NCBI GenBank assembly: GCA_963848045.1
Contig: CAWKCC010000002.1
Span: forward strand, 124,001 to 188,000
Length of the DNA stretch: 64,000 nucleotides
Direction: 5' to 3'
DNA from: CAVUAT01 sp963848045
Lineage (GTDB): Bacteria; Actinomycetota; Thermoleophilia; Solirubrobacterales; 70-9
Shown: positions 1-6,667 of the stretch, in pieces
Layout: every line of letters starts with the position of its first letter
Numbering within the stretch: the first letter of the stretch is position 1
Notes under the pieces: generated by a model
Told to the model about the DNA's origin: nothing
Seen by the model: the letters and a program-made list of their open reading frames with translations, nothing else
Database searches by the model: none
Translations under genes and position numbers: made by a program

Positions 1-347
1 GTCATCGCGGTGGCGGCAGCGAACGACGAGGTGGCGTGCGCCGACGGGAAGCTGAGCGAGGATGGCGCCCCGCCCAGCGGCGGCAGGCCCTCGAGCACGG
101 GGCGCGGGCGGCGGACCAGCAGCTTGACCGCGTAGTTGAGCCCGATGCAGAAGGGTCCCAGCAACCCGGCCAGCAGCCACTGCGCGCGCTGTTCGGAGTC
201 GAGCAGCGCCAGGGCCACCCCGATCACCAGCCAGACCGCCCCGTACTCGCCGATCCTCCCCAGCCACTTGGCCAGTGCCTCGGCGCGTGGGCCGTGCCCG
301 CGGGTGCGCATCGCGAGCAGCAGACGGTTGTCGAGCCGGGCCGGCAC
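1..347 (-). CDS. PAP2-family phosphatase, partial (3' end off the left edge)
   Basis: Reading the minus strand gives a membrane protein of the type-2 phosphatidic acid phosphatase family, which removes phosphate from lipid or other phosphoesters at the membrane. The visible 115 residues hold a hydrophobic helix pair, the first family motif KLLVRRPRP (KxxxxxxRP type) and the second motif SFPSAHATS (PSAH), then run off the window before the third motif. The start is taken as GTG at 347, giving VPARLDNRLLL; the frame stays open further upstream, so a longer start is possible. It is divergent from the BtrH-like gene at 411. Confidence 0.82.
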   Translation of the reverse strand, partial: MPARLDNRLLLAMRTRGHGPRAEALAKWLGRIGEYGAVWLVIGVALALLDSEQRAQWLLAGLLGPFCIGLNYAVKLLVRRPRPVLEGLPPLGGAPSSLSFPSAHATSSFAAATAM

Positions 348-410
348 GACGGCGCAGGATAGGGGCGAGGACGCGGGCCGGGCCTGAGCCGATCGGCGAG
401 AATCCGACGC

Positions 411-1400
411 ATGCCCGCCGAGCCGCGCCAGAGGACCATGGTGCCCGGGTACGCGCACGTGCCCGGCAAGCATTGCGGCTCGACCGCGTTGCGCAATCTG
501 CTCGCCTTCCACGGCACCGAGGTCTCGGAGGAGATGGCCTTCGGCCTCGGTGCCGGCGCCTGCTTCTTCTACGTGGTGATCGAGGACCAGTCCCCGTCGC
601 GCTTCACCAACGGCAGGGCGGCGAGGCTGGAGGAGAACTTCCTCGAGCTGACCGGCACCCCGCTGCGCCTGCGCACCGACCCCGACCCGGAGCGCTCCTG
701 GCGGATGGCGAGGGAGCTCGTGGACTCCGGGCGACCGGCGCTGCTGCTCACCGACCTCTACTACCTCGACCACTACGGCAACTCGGCCCACTTTCCCGGG
801 CACGCCGTGGTGCTGGCGGGCTACGACTCCGAGCATGCCCATCTCTCCGACACGGGCTTCGAGGAGCTGCAGACGACCGGCCTGGCGAGCCTGGCAAAGG
901 CCCGGCACTCGAAGCAGCCGATCTTCCAGCTGGAGGGCCACCTGGTCGACCTGCCGCAGGGCGCCGAGCTGGAGCCGGAGCGACTGCGCGACGCGGTTCC
1001 CGCTGCGGTGAGGCGCGCGGCGCGGGAGATGCTGGAGCCGGCTATGGGGGAGCTCCAGGGCATGCCGGCGCTCGGGCGCCTGGCCGACGAGATCGGCTCC
1101 TGGCCGCAGGCCGCCGAGGACTGGCGGTGGTGCGCGCGCTTCCTCTACCAGGTGATCGAGCGCCGCGGCACCGGCGGCGGGAACTTCCGCGCGATGTACG
1201 CACGGTTCCTCGAGGAAGCGGGCTACGGGGAGTCGGCGCTCGCCGCCGAGGCTGCGGCGCTGTGGACCGAACTGGCCGAGGCCGCCAGGACCGCCAGCGA
1301 ACCCGAGCGGCCCCACACCGAGCACTGGAAGGCGCTGGACGCGGGCGCCGGGCGCGTCCGCGACGCAGAGGAGCGCCTCTGGACGGCGCTGGGCGGCTGA
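411..1400 (+). CDS. BtrH N-terminal domain / DUF4872-type protein
   Basis: This 329-residue protein resembles the BtrH family. In butirosin synthesis BtrH moves an acyl group from a carrier protein to the aminoglycoside, using a papain/C39-like fold. A likely nucleophile is Cys22 in GKHCGSTALRNLL and a likely histidine is His131 in FPGHAVVLAGYD, followed by DSEHAHLSD. The C-terminal half is helical and DUF4872-like. No aminoglycoside or peptide biosynthesis gene lies nearby, so the substrate is unknown. The start is ATG 411; ATG 438 (MVPGYAHVPG) is a credible alternative. Confidence 0.75.
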   Translation: MPAEPRQRTMVPGYAHVPGKHCGSTALRNLLAFHGTEVSEEMAFGLGAGACFFYVVIEDQSPSRFTNGRAARLEENFLELTGTPLRLRTDPDPERSWRMARELVDSGRPALLLTDLYYLDHYGNSAHFPGHAVVLAGYDSEHAHLSDTGFEELQTTGLASLAKARHSKQPIFQLEGHLVDLPQGAELEPERLRDAVPAAVRRAAREMLEPAMGELQGMPALGRLADEIGSWPQAAEDWRWCARFLYQVIERRGTGGGNFRAMYARFLEEAGYGESALAAEAAALWTELAEAARTASEPERPHTEHWKALDAGAGRVRDAEERLWTALGG

Positions 1401-1416
1401 GCGCCCCGCGGGGCCC

Positions 1417-2037
1417 TCAGCTCGCGGGCTTGGCGAAGCGGGCGAAGAAGCCGATGCGGTTGCCGCTGCGGTGCTCGAAACCGAGCCCGGCGGCGGCGGC
1501 CCGCAGACGCATCCCGGCCAGCCCGACGTAGTGGGGATCCCCCATCAGCTCGCCGACGACCAGGCGGCCGCCCGGCTTCAACACCCGCGACAGCTCGCGC
1601 AGCGCGGCGTCCTGATCGGGGATCTCGCCGAGCGTGGTGACCAGATAGGCGGCGTCGAAGCTCCCGTCCTCGTAGGGCATCCCGGTCGCGTCGGCCTGCG
1701 TGGGGTGGATGTTGTCCAGGCCGGCCTCGGCTGCCCGGTCCATCGTGTGGTCGAGCATCTCGCGCTGCAGGTCGAGGATCTCGACCGAGCCGTCCTCGCC
1801 GGCCCACCCGGCGACGTCGAGCGTGTAGTAGCCGGTGCCCGGCCCGACCTCGAGGATGCGCTCGCCGGGATGGGGGGCGAGCACGTCGCGCAGCCGCCCG
1901 CGGGTGATGATCGGGTGCGGCGCCTGCACCCAGAAGCGCTGGCTGTAGGGACAGGCCGAGGGGTTGCGGCGCCACCAGAGGGCAGCCGCGGCGAGCGCGA
2001 GGCCCGCGACCGCGACCAGGCCCTTGAGCAGCCTCAT
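1417..2037 (-). CDS. Class I SAM-dependent methyltransferase with N-terminal membrane anchor
   Basis: This 206-residue protein has a hydrophobic N-terminus (about residues 4-22) ahead of a Rossmann-type methyltransferase domain. Motif I is ILEVGPGTGYYT, the acidic residue after strand 2 is in EILDLQ, and the post-motif region contains LSRVLKPGGRLVVGE, as in Methyltransf_11/UbiE-like enzymes. The substrate is not evident. It is the last gene of a minus-strand run (4915 to 1417), 12 bases after the small protein gene, so it is probably co-transcribed with it. It converges on the BtrH-like gene with 16 bases between. Confidence 0.8.
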   Translation of the reverse strand: MRLLKGLVAVAGLALAAAALWWRRNPSACPYSQRFWVQAPHPIITRGRLRDVLAPHPGERILEVGPGTGYYTLDVAGWAGEDGSVEILDLQREMLDHTMDRAAEAGLDNIHPTQADATGMPYEDGSFDAAYLVTTLGEIPDQDAALRELSRVLKPGGRLVVGELMGDPHYVGLAGMRLRAAAAGLGFEHRSGNRIGFFARFAKPAS

Positions 2038-2049
2038 CGCGATTCCCGC

Positions 2050-2268
2050 TCAGCCGCCGAAGCCGATGCCCTGGTGCGCGACCGTGCTGCGCAGGAAAAC
2101 GATCTCGCTCAGGTTGAGCGAGACCGCGCCGCCCTCGCTGGCCAGGTCGGTCCAGCCCTCGGGCTTCTCCAGTGCCTTGCGAAGCTCCTTCAGCTGCGCG
2201 GAGCTGACCCGGATCTCTACGACCTGGCCGCCCGAGAACCCGATCGAGACACGCTCGGTCTCGGCCAT
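2050..2268 (-). CDS. Small conserved protein of unknown function
   Basis: A 72-residue soluble protein beginning METERV-like (MAETERVSIGFSGGQV). It has alternating beta-strand and helix character and no cysteines, signal peptide or membrane segment. I do not recognise a family. It sits between methylmalonyl-CoA epimerase (28 bases upstream) and a methyltransferase (12 bases downstream) on the same strand, so it is probably in the same transcript. Coding status is supported by its fit between two real genes and the absence of a better frame on the other strand. Confidence 0.65.
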   Translation of the reverse strand: MAETERVSIGFSGGQVVEIRVSSAQLKELRKALEKPEGWTDLASEGGAVSLNLSEIVFLRSTVAHQGIGFGG

Positions 2269-2296
2269 CAGCGCTGACCCCGTCTGCGGAGGCTCA

Positions 2297-2707
2297 TCAA
2301 TGGGCCTCCGCCGGCTCGACGATCTCGGTCAGGACGCCCCCCATGGCCCTGGGGTGCACAAAGGCCACCCGCGAGTCGCGGATGCCTCGGCGCGCCTCGG
2401 TGTCGATCAGCTCGACCCCGGCACTGGTGAGCTCGCTCAGGGCGGCGTCGATGTCGGACACCGCGTAGGCGACGTGGTGCAGCCCCGGGCCCCGCTTGGC
2501 GAGATATCTGCCGACGGGCGTGTCGGGGCCGAGCGGGCGCATCAGCTCGACGTGGCCGTCGCCGACGTCGAGCAGCACGGCCTCGACGCCCTGCGACTCC
2601 ACCGTCTCGCGGTGGGCGACGGGCATCCCCAGCTTGCCCTCGTAGAGGGCGATGGCGCCATCGAGGTCCTCGGTGGCGACTCCGATGTGATCGATGCGGT
2701 CGAGCAC
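2297..2707 (-). CDS. mce: Methylmalonyl-CoA epimerase (VOC family)
   Basis: The enzyme interconverts (2R)- and (2S)-methylmalonyl-CoA in propionyl-CoA/succinyl-CoA metabolism. The 136-residue protein is a two-module VOC fold: IDHIGVATEDLDGAIALYE at the N-terminus with metal ligand His7, and GLHHVAYAVSDIDAAL around residue 75 with the second metal histidine. Length and the C-terminal HPRAMGG segment fit the epimerase subgroup of glyoxalase-like proteins. The start is GTG 2707. A TAGACT hexamer at 2720-2715 lies 7 nt upstream and overlaps the stop codon of the preceding gene, so it may have its own leaderless promoter. Confidence 0.85.
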   Translation of the reverse strand: MLDRIDHIGVATEDLDGAIALYEGKLGMPVAHRETVESQGVEAVLLDVGDGHVELMRPLGPDTPVGRYLAKRGPGLHHVAYAVSDIDAALSELTSAGVELIDTEARRGIRDSRVAFVHPRAMGGVLTEIVEPAEAH

Positions 2708-2714
2708 GGGACGC

Positions 2715-2720
2715 AGTCTA
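2715..2720 (-). promoter_or_regulatory. Candidate -10 element (TAGACT) for mce
   Basis: The minus-strand hexamer TAGACT ends 7 nt before the GTG start of the epimerase gene. Its first three bases are also the TAG stop of the DUF1385 gene. No clear -35 element is visible. The call is by pattern only. Confidence 0.4.
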
Positions 2721-3578
2721 TTCGGCGGCCTCGGCCTCGACCCTGAGGATCTCGCGCAGGGCTGCGAGGCCGACCTCGAGCTGCTCGGGCGTCGGCTCTC
2801 TGGTCGCGATCAGCCGTTGGATCTCGTGACCCGGGCGGTGGAAGGCGCGGGCCGCGGCGGTGTCGGGGTTGCGCTCGCTCCAGCCGAACAGCTCGGCGGC
2901 GATCGAGACGCTGGCGACGCCGACTGCGCCGCGGGCCAGGGGGCCGGGCCGCTCGAGCGCGCGGTCCAGCAGCAGCTGGCCCGCGGCCGAGAGCAGCATC
3001 ATCGGCGCCACCAGGTTGGAGCCGCAGCGCTTGTGCTCCTTGGTGGCCGAGGCGGCGTCGTCGGACCCGGCCTCGTAGGCGCCGATCGCCTTGTGCTCGG
3101 CGCCGTGGTAGGCCGCAAGATCGCGGTTGCCCAGCGCCACCAGCGCCGGGGCGAGGCCGAGCGCGGCCTGGGCGAGCTCGCGGGTGGCGGTGCTGCCGCC
3201 GCTGCGGATCGCGCGGCTGGCCGCCGAGGCGAGCAGCATCGCGCCCAGCACCCGCACATCCTCGAACGGGAGGCGGGCCGAGCGCAGCGTGATGCGCATC
3301 TTGGGCACGAGCAGGAAGGCCTCGGCCAGGCGCAGCGGGCCTCGCATCAGGGGCATGCGCACCGCCAGCTCCGGTGCGAGCACGGGTTTGGGGCCCGAGG
3401 CGACCTCGATCTCGCCCGACCCGGTGCGCGCGGCGGCGGCCCACGAGCTGGGACCGTGGATCAACAAGCCGTTGCGGAGCGCCATACCGCCCAGCCTCAG
3501 GGTCGGCCGTTCGGCGGGCTCTGCGCCGCCCTCCGGCCGGGTGACCTCGGCGCCACGATCCCCGTTATGCGAGCTCAT
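2718..3578 (-). CDS. DUF1385 family membrane-associated protein
   Basis: A 286-residue protein of the DUF1385 family, whose biochemical role is not established. The hallmark YHGAEHKAI motif is present near residue 156, followed by hydrophobic helices (VAPMMLLSAAGQLLLD) typical of the family. The start is set at ATG 3578 because it overlaps the TGA of the M20 peptidase gene (ATGA), which indicates translational coupling. Upstream in-frame residues would lie inside the peptidase gene. The C-terminal part ends in a helical acidic segment. Confidence 0.8.
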   Translation of the reverse strand: MSSHNGDRGAEVTRPEGGAEPAERPTLRLGGMALRNGLLIHGPSSWAAAARTGSGEIEVASGPKPVLAPELAVRMPLMRGPLRLAEAFLLVPKMRITLRSARLPFEDVRVLGAMLLASAASRAIRSGGSTATRELAQAALGLAPALVALGNRDLAAYHGAEHKAIGAYEAGSDDAASATKEHKRCGSNLVAPMMLLSAAGQLLLDRALERPGPLARGAVGVASVSIAAELFGWSERNPDTAAARAFHRPGHEIQRLIATREPTPEQLEVGLAALREILRVEAEAAE

Positions 3579-4915
3579 GACAACACCAGTTGGGAGAACT
3601 CGAAGAAGAAGCGGGCGGCGAGCCCGACATCGGCCACCGGCACCCGCTCGTCGGCGCTGTGGAGAAGCTGCGTCGCCTCGAGCAGGGGGATCTCGCGATG
3701 CGGGCAGAAGCCGTAGACGACCGCGGAGTCGAAGGCCTCGCGGAACCAATGGCTGTCGCTGAACGCCGGCCAGACGATCGGCGCCAGCCCGGCGCCCGGG
3801 TCGGCCTCGGCAAGCCAGCCTCGTATCAACGCGGTCAGGTCGGTCTCGAGCGGCGAGGCGTTCCCGATCACGGCCTCGTTGAACTCGAGCTCGTAATCGC
3901 CCTCGCCCAGCAGGGCCTCGATCGCGGCGCGCACCTCCTCGGCGCCGAGCCCCGGCGGCACCCGGCAGTCGATCAGCGCCTCGGCGGACGCGGGAATCAC
4001 GTTCGCCTTATCGCCGGCTCTGGCGATCGTCGGGCTCAGCGTGATGCCCATCATCGGCTCGGCGAACAGGCTCGCCAGCAGCGGCTCGCTGGAGCGAAGC
4101 CGCTCGAGGCCGGCATCCATCCCGGCCCGCCCCTCCAAGGGCTCACCCTGCACCGCCGAGAGGAAGGCCAGGCCCTCCTGATTCGGCTGGCGCGGAGGCT
4201 GGTTGGCGAGCTCCGAGATCAGCGGCGCCAGCTTCAGCAGGGCGTTCTCTCCCACGGTGGGCATCGAGGAGTGCCCCGCCCTGCCGCTGAGCTTGAGGCG
4301 CACTCGGAAGATCCCCTTCTCGCCGACGCAGAGCGGGTAGAAGCGCCCGCCCTCGTACTCGAAGGCCGTGCCGCCGCCCTCGTTGAGGACGAAGTCGCTG
4401 CGCACCCGGTCGGGGTGGCGCTCGCAGAGCCAGCGAGCGCCGAGCTCGCCGCCCGTCTCCTCGTCGACGGTGAGGACCAGCAGCAACTCGCCTCGCGCCG
4501 GGCGCCAGCCGCTGCGGCCCAGCTCCAGCGCAGCCGCCACCTCGGAGGCCACCTGGCCCTTCATGTCCAGGGCCCCGCGGCCCCAGACCCACCCTTCGGC
4601 GAGCTCGCCGCTCCAGGGGTCGCGGCTCCACTCGGCCGGATCGGCGCGAACGGTATCCACGTGTCCCAGCAGGGCCAGGGTCGGCCCCTCCCCCTCCCCT
4701 CTCAGCCGTGCGAGCAGGTTGGGCCGCTCGGGCTCGGCCGCGAGCAGCTCGCACTCGAAGCCCGCGTCCTCGAGGGATGCCTTGAGCCCGAGCTGCAGGG
4801 CGCGCTCGTTGCCCGGCGGATTGACGGTGTCGTGGCGGATCAGCGACCGCAGCAGCCCGACCGCCGCCGTCTCGAGGTCGGCCGGGGCGGCGAGGGCTGC
4901 GGGTGCCCGGGACAC
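3575..4915 (-). CDS. M20-family metallopeptidase / deacylase (ArgE/DapE/ACY1-like)
   Basis: This 446-residue protein is a zinc-dependent amidohydrolase of the M20 family. Metal and catalytic motifs are in order: LLGHVDTV (His and Asp), GRGALDMKGQ (bridging Asp), VDEETGG (catalytic and metal Glu), and the late His in LLHSADERV. The dimerisation domain is marked by GRAGHSSMP. The natural substrate cannot be told from sequence. The start is GTG 4915, giving VSRAPAALAA; a TAAGCT hexamer 7 nt upstream suggests a leaderless mRNA. It overlaps the DUF1385 gene by four bases and is divergent from rarA. Confidence 0.85.
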   Translation of the reverse strand: MSRAPAALAAPADLETAAVGLLRSLIRHDTVNPPGNERALQLGLKASLEDAGFECELLAAEPERPNLLARLRGEGEGPTLALLGHVDTVRADPAEWSRDPWSGELAEGWVWGRGALDMKGQVASEVAAALELGRSGWRPARGELLLVLTVDEETGGELGARWLCERHPDRVRSDFVLNEGGGTAFEYEGGRFYPLCVGEKGIFRVRLKLSGRAGHSSMPTVGENALLKLAPLISELANQPPRQPNQEGLAFLSAVQGEPLEGRAGMDAGLERLRSSEPLLASLFAEPMMGITLSPTIARAGDKANVIPASAEALIDCRVPPGLGAEEVRAAIEALLGEGDYELEFNEAVIGNASPLETDLTALIRGWLAEADPGAGLAPIVWPAFSDSHWFREAFDSAVVYGFCPHREIPLLEATQLLHSADERVPVADVGLAARFFFEFSQLVLS

Positions 4916-4922
4916 CCGATGG

Positions 4923-4928
4923 AGCTTA
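4923..4928 (-). promoter_or_regulatory. Candidate -10 element (TAAGCT) for the M20 operon
   Basis: The minus-strand hexamer ends 7 nt before GTG 4915, with no Shine-Dalgarno between them. It would start the M20-DUF1385 transcript at or near the start codon. Confidence 0.45.
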
Positions 4929-4994
4929 GACGCAGGCGCCCGGCCGCCGTGGCGGCGCTCATACTCCGTCGACCCGTGAACACAGACCCTGCCC

Positions 4995-6356
4995 ATGACT
5001 GAGGAGCGCCTCTTCGAGCAGCCCGCCTCGGAGCCCGGCGGCGACCCGACCGGCGGTGGCGAAGCGCCGGGCGCGCGGGCGCCGCTGGCGTCGCGGATGC
5101 GCCCGCGCGACCTCGACGGCTTCGTCGGCCAGGCCGGCCTGCTGGCGCCCGGCTCCGCGCTGCGCACCGCGATCGAGTCGGGTGAGCCCCACAGCGCGAT
5201 CTTCTACGGGCCTCCGGGGACGGGCAAGACCACGCTCGCCCGGATCATCGCCGAGCGCGCCCACGGCGCCTTTGAGGAGCTCTCGGCGGTCAACGCCGGG
5301 CGCCCTCAGGTTCGCGGCGTGATCGAGCGCGCCACCGAACGCCGGGCCGCGGGGCGCCCGACGATCTTCTTCCTCGACGAGATCCACCGCTTCAACAAGG
5401 CCCAGCAGGACGCGCTGCTGCCCGCGGTCGAGGACGGCGTGTTGACGCTGATAGGCGCCACCACGGAGAACCCTTACTTCGAGGTCAACTCGGCGCTGCT
5501 CTCCCGCAGCCAGGTCTACGAGTTCGAGCAGCTCAGCTTCGAGGAGGTGGCGGAGCTGCTGCGGCGGGCGATCGCCGACGAGCGCTGGCTCCCCTGCGCG
5601 CCGGCGATCGCACCCGAGGCGCTGGAGATGCTCGCGGCGCGCTCCGGCGGCGACGCGAGGGTGGCGCTGGCGGCCCTGGAGCGCGCGGTCGAGACCGCCA
5701 CCGCGTCCGGCGGGGGCGCCCTTGGCCTGGACGCGGTCGAGGACGCGCTGCAGCGCAGGGCGCTGCTCTATGACCGCGACGGCGACCGCCACTACGACTA
5801 CATCTCGGCCTGGATCAAGGCGACTCGCGGCTCCGACGCGGACGCCTCGCTCTACTACCTTGCGGTGATGCTCGAGGGCGGCGAGGACCCCCGGTTCATC
5901 GCGCGGCGCATGGTGATCTTCGCCTCAGAGGACGTGGGCAACGCGGACCCGCAGGCGCTCATGGTCGCGTCGGCGGCCGCGCAGGCCGTCGACCGCGTCG
6001 GCATGCCCGAGTGCGCGCTCAACCTCGGACAGGCGGCGGCCTACCTTGCCCTGGCTCCCAAGTCGAACGCCTCCTACCGGGGGATCTCGCGAGCCATGGC
6101 CCACGTCCGCGAGCACGGCGCGGCGGAGCCTCCCCCCTACCTGCAGGACGCCCACTACCCGGGAGCGGCGGCGCTCGGCCGCGGCGAGGGCTACGTCTAC
6201 CCCCACGACGAGCCCGAGGGAATCGGCGATCAGGAGCTGGCGCCCGAGGCGGTGCGCGGCGAGCGCTTCTACGAGCCCAGCGACCGGGGCTTCGAGGCCC
6301 GGCTGCGGGAGCGCCTGGAGCAGCTCCGCGGGCGGCGGCGAGACGACGCTGATTAG
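4995..6356 (+). CDS. rarA: Replication-associated recombination protein A (AAA+ ATPase RarA/MgsA)
   Basis: RarA acts at stalled replication forks together with SSB and the clamp-loader system. The 453-residue protein has Walker A GPPGTGKTTLARI, Walker B FFLDEIHRFNKAQQDALL, sensor 1 IGATTENPYFEVNSALLSR, and the C-terminal tetramerisation region (ARRMVIFASEDVGNADPQAL, PKSNASYRGI). Its length is typical of the family. The start is ATG 4995, about 80 bases from the divergent M20 gene. An intrinsic terminator follows at 6489-6528. It is not in an operon with its downstream neighbour. Confidence 0.95.
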   Translation: MTEERLFEQPASEPGGDPTGGGEAPGARAPLASRMRPRDLDGFVGQAGLLAPGSALRTAIESGEPHSAIFYGPPGTGKTTLARIIAERAHGAFEELSAVNAGRPQVRGVIERATERRAAGRPTIFFLDEIHRFNKAQQDALLPAVEDGVLTLIGATTENPYFEVNSALLSRSQVYEFEQLSFEEVAELLRRAIADERWLPCAPAIAPEALEMLAARSGGDARVALAALERAVETATASGGGALGLDAVEDALQRRALLYDRDGDRHYDYISAWIKATRGSDADASLYYLAVMLEGGEDPRFIARRMVIFASEDVGNADPQALMVASAAAQAVDRVGMPECALNLGQAAAYLALAPKSNASYRGISRAMAHVREHGAAEPPPYLQDAHYPGAAALGRGEGYVYPHDEPEGIGDQELAPEAVRGERFYEPSDRGFEARLRERLEQLRGRRRDDAD

Positions 6357-6488
6357 CGCCACGTTAAGCGCCGCGCGGGCTCTCGAATCGCGCAACTTCT
6401 CCGCGCCGCCCCTGTTCTCTTGATCGTCTGACGCTCCGGACGCGAAGGTTCGCCGGAGCCGGCGCGTAAGTAGCCGGGGAGTGGACAC

Positions 6489-6528
6489 GGGGCCGGAAGC
6501 CGGGGATTGCTTCCGGCCCCTTCTTTCT
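6489..6528 (+). terminator. Intrinsic terminator after rarA
   Basis: A perfect 12-bp stem is formed by GGGGCCGGAAGC (6489-6500) and GCTTCCGGCCCC (6509-6520) around an 8-nt loop. It is followed at once by TTCTTTCT. This is the clearest Rho-independent terminator in the window. Confidence 0.85.
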
Positions 6529-6621
6529 CGAGGGAGGAGTGGCCTCGAGGCATTGCAGCGCCCCTTGGCCCGGCGAGGCGGGGACCGCTCCAATGCACGC
6601 GCGCCGGCCTCGCCGCGGTCG

Positions 6622-6627
6622 TAGAAT
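6622..6627 (+). promoter_or_regulatory. Candidate -10 element (TAGAAT) for the aldehyde dehydrogenase gene
   Basis: TAGAAT lies 40 nt before ATG 6668, after the rarA terminator. The resulting leader of about 34 nt would include GAGAGGA as ribosome binding site. No clear -35 is seen. Confidence 0.45.
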
Positions 6628-6667
6628 CGGCGTCCGAAGAGCAGCCAGCGACGAGAGGACACATCTC

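Larger units (their letters stand above)
6357..6667 (+). other. Intergenic region between rarA and the aldehyde dehydrogenase gene
   Basis: No coding potential is supported here. It contains a short hairpin (GCTCCGG at 6433-6439 with CCGGAGC at 6453-6459), a strong intrinsic terminator (6489-6528), then a candidate promoter (TAGAAT 6622-6627) and ribosome binding site for the aldehyde dehydrogenase gene. Confidence 0.6.

Noticed and set aside
6425..6528. Possible riboswitch upstream of the aldehyde dehydrogenase
   Set aside because: Only two simple hairpins are visible, no conserved riboswitch core was recognised, and the terminator lies well before a separate promoter for the gene.
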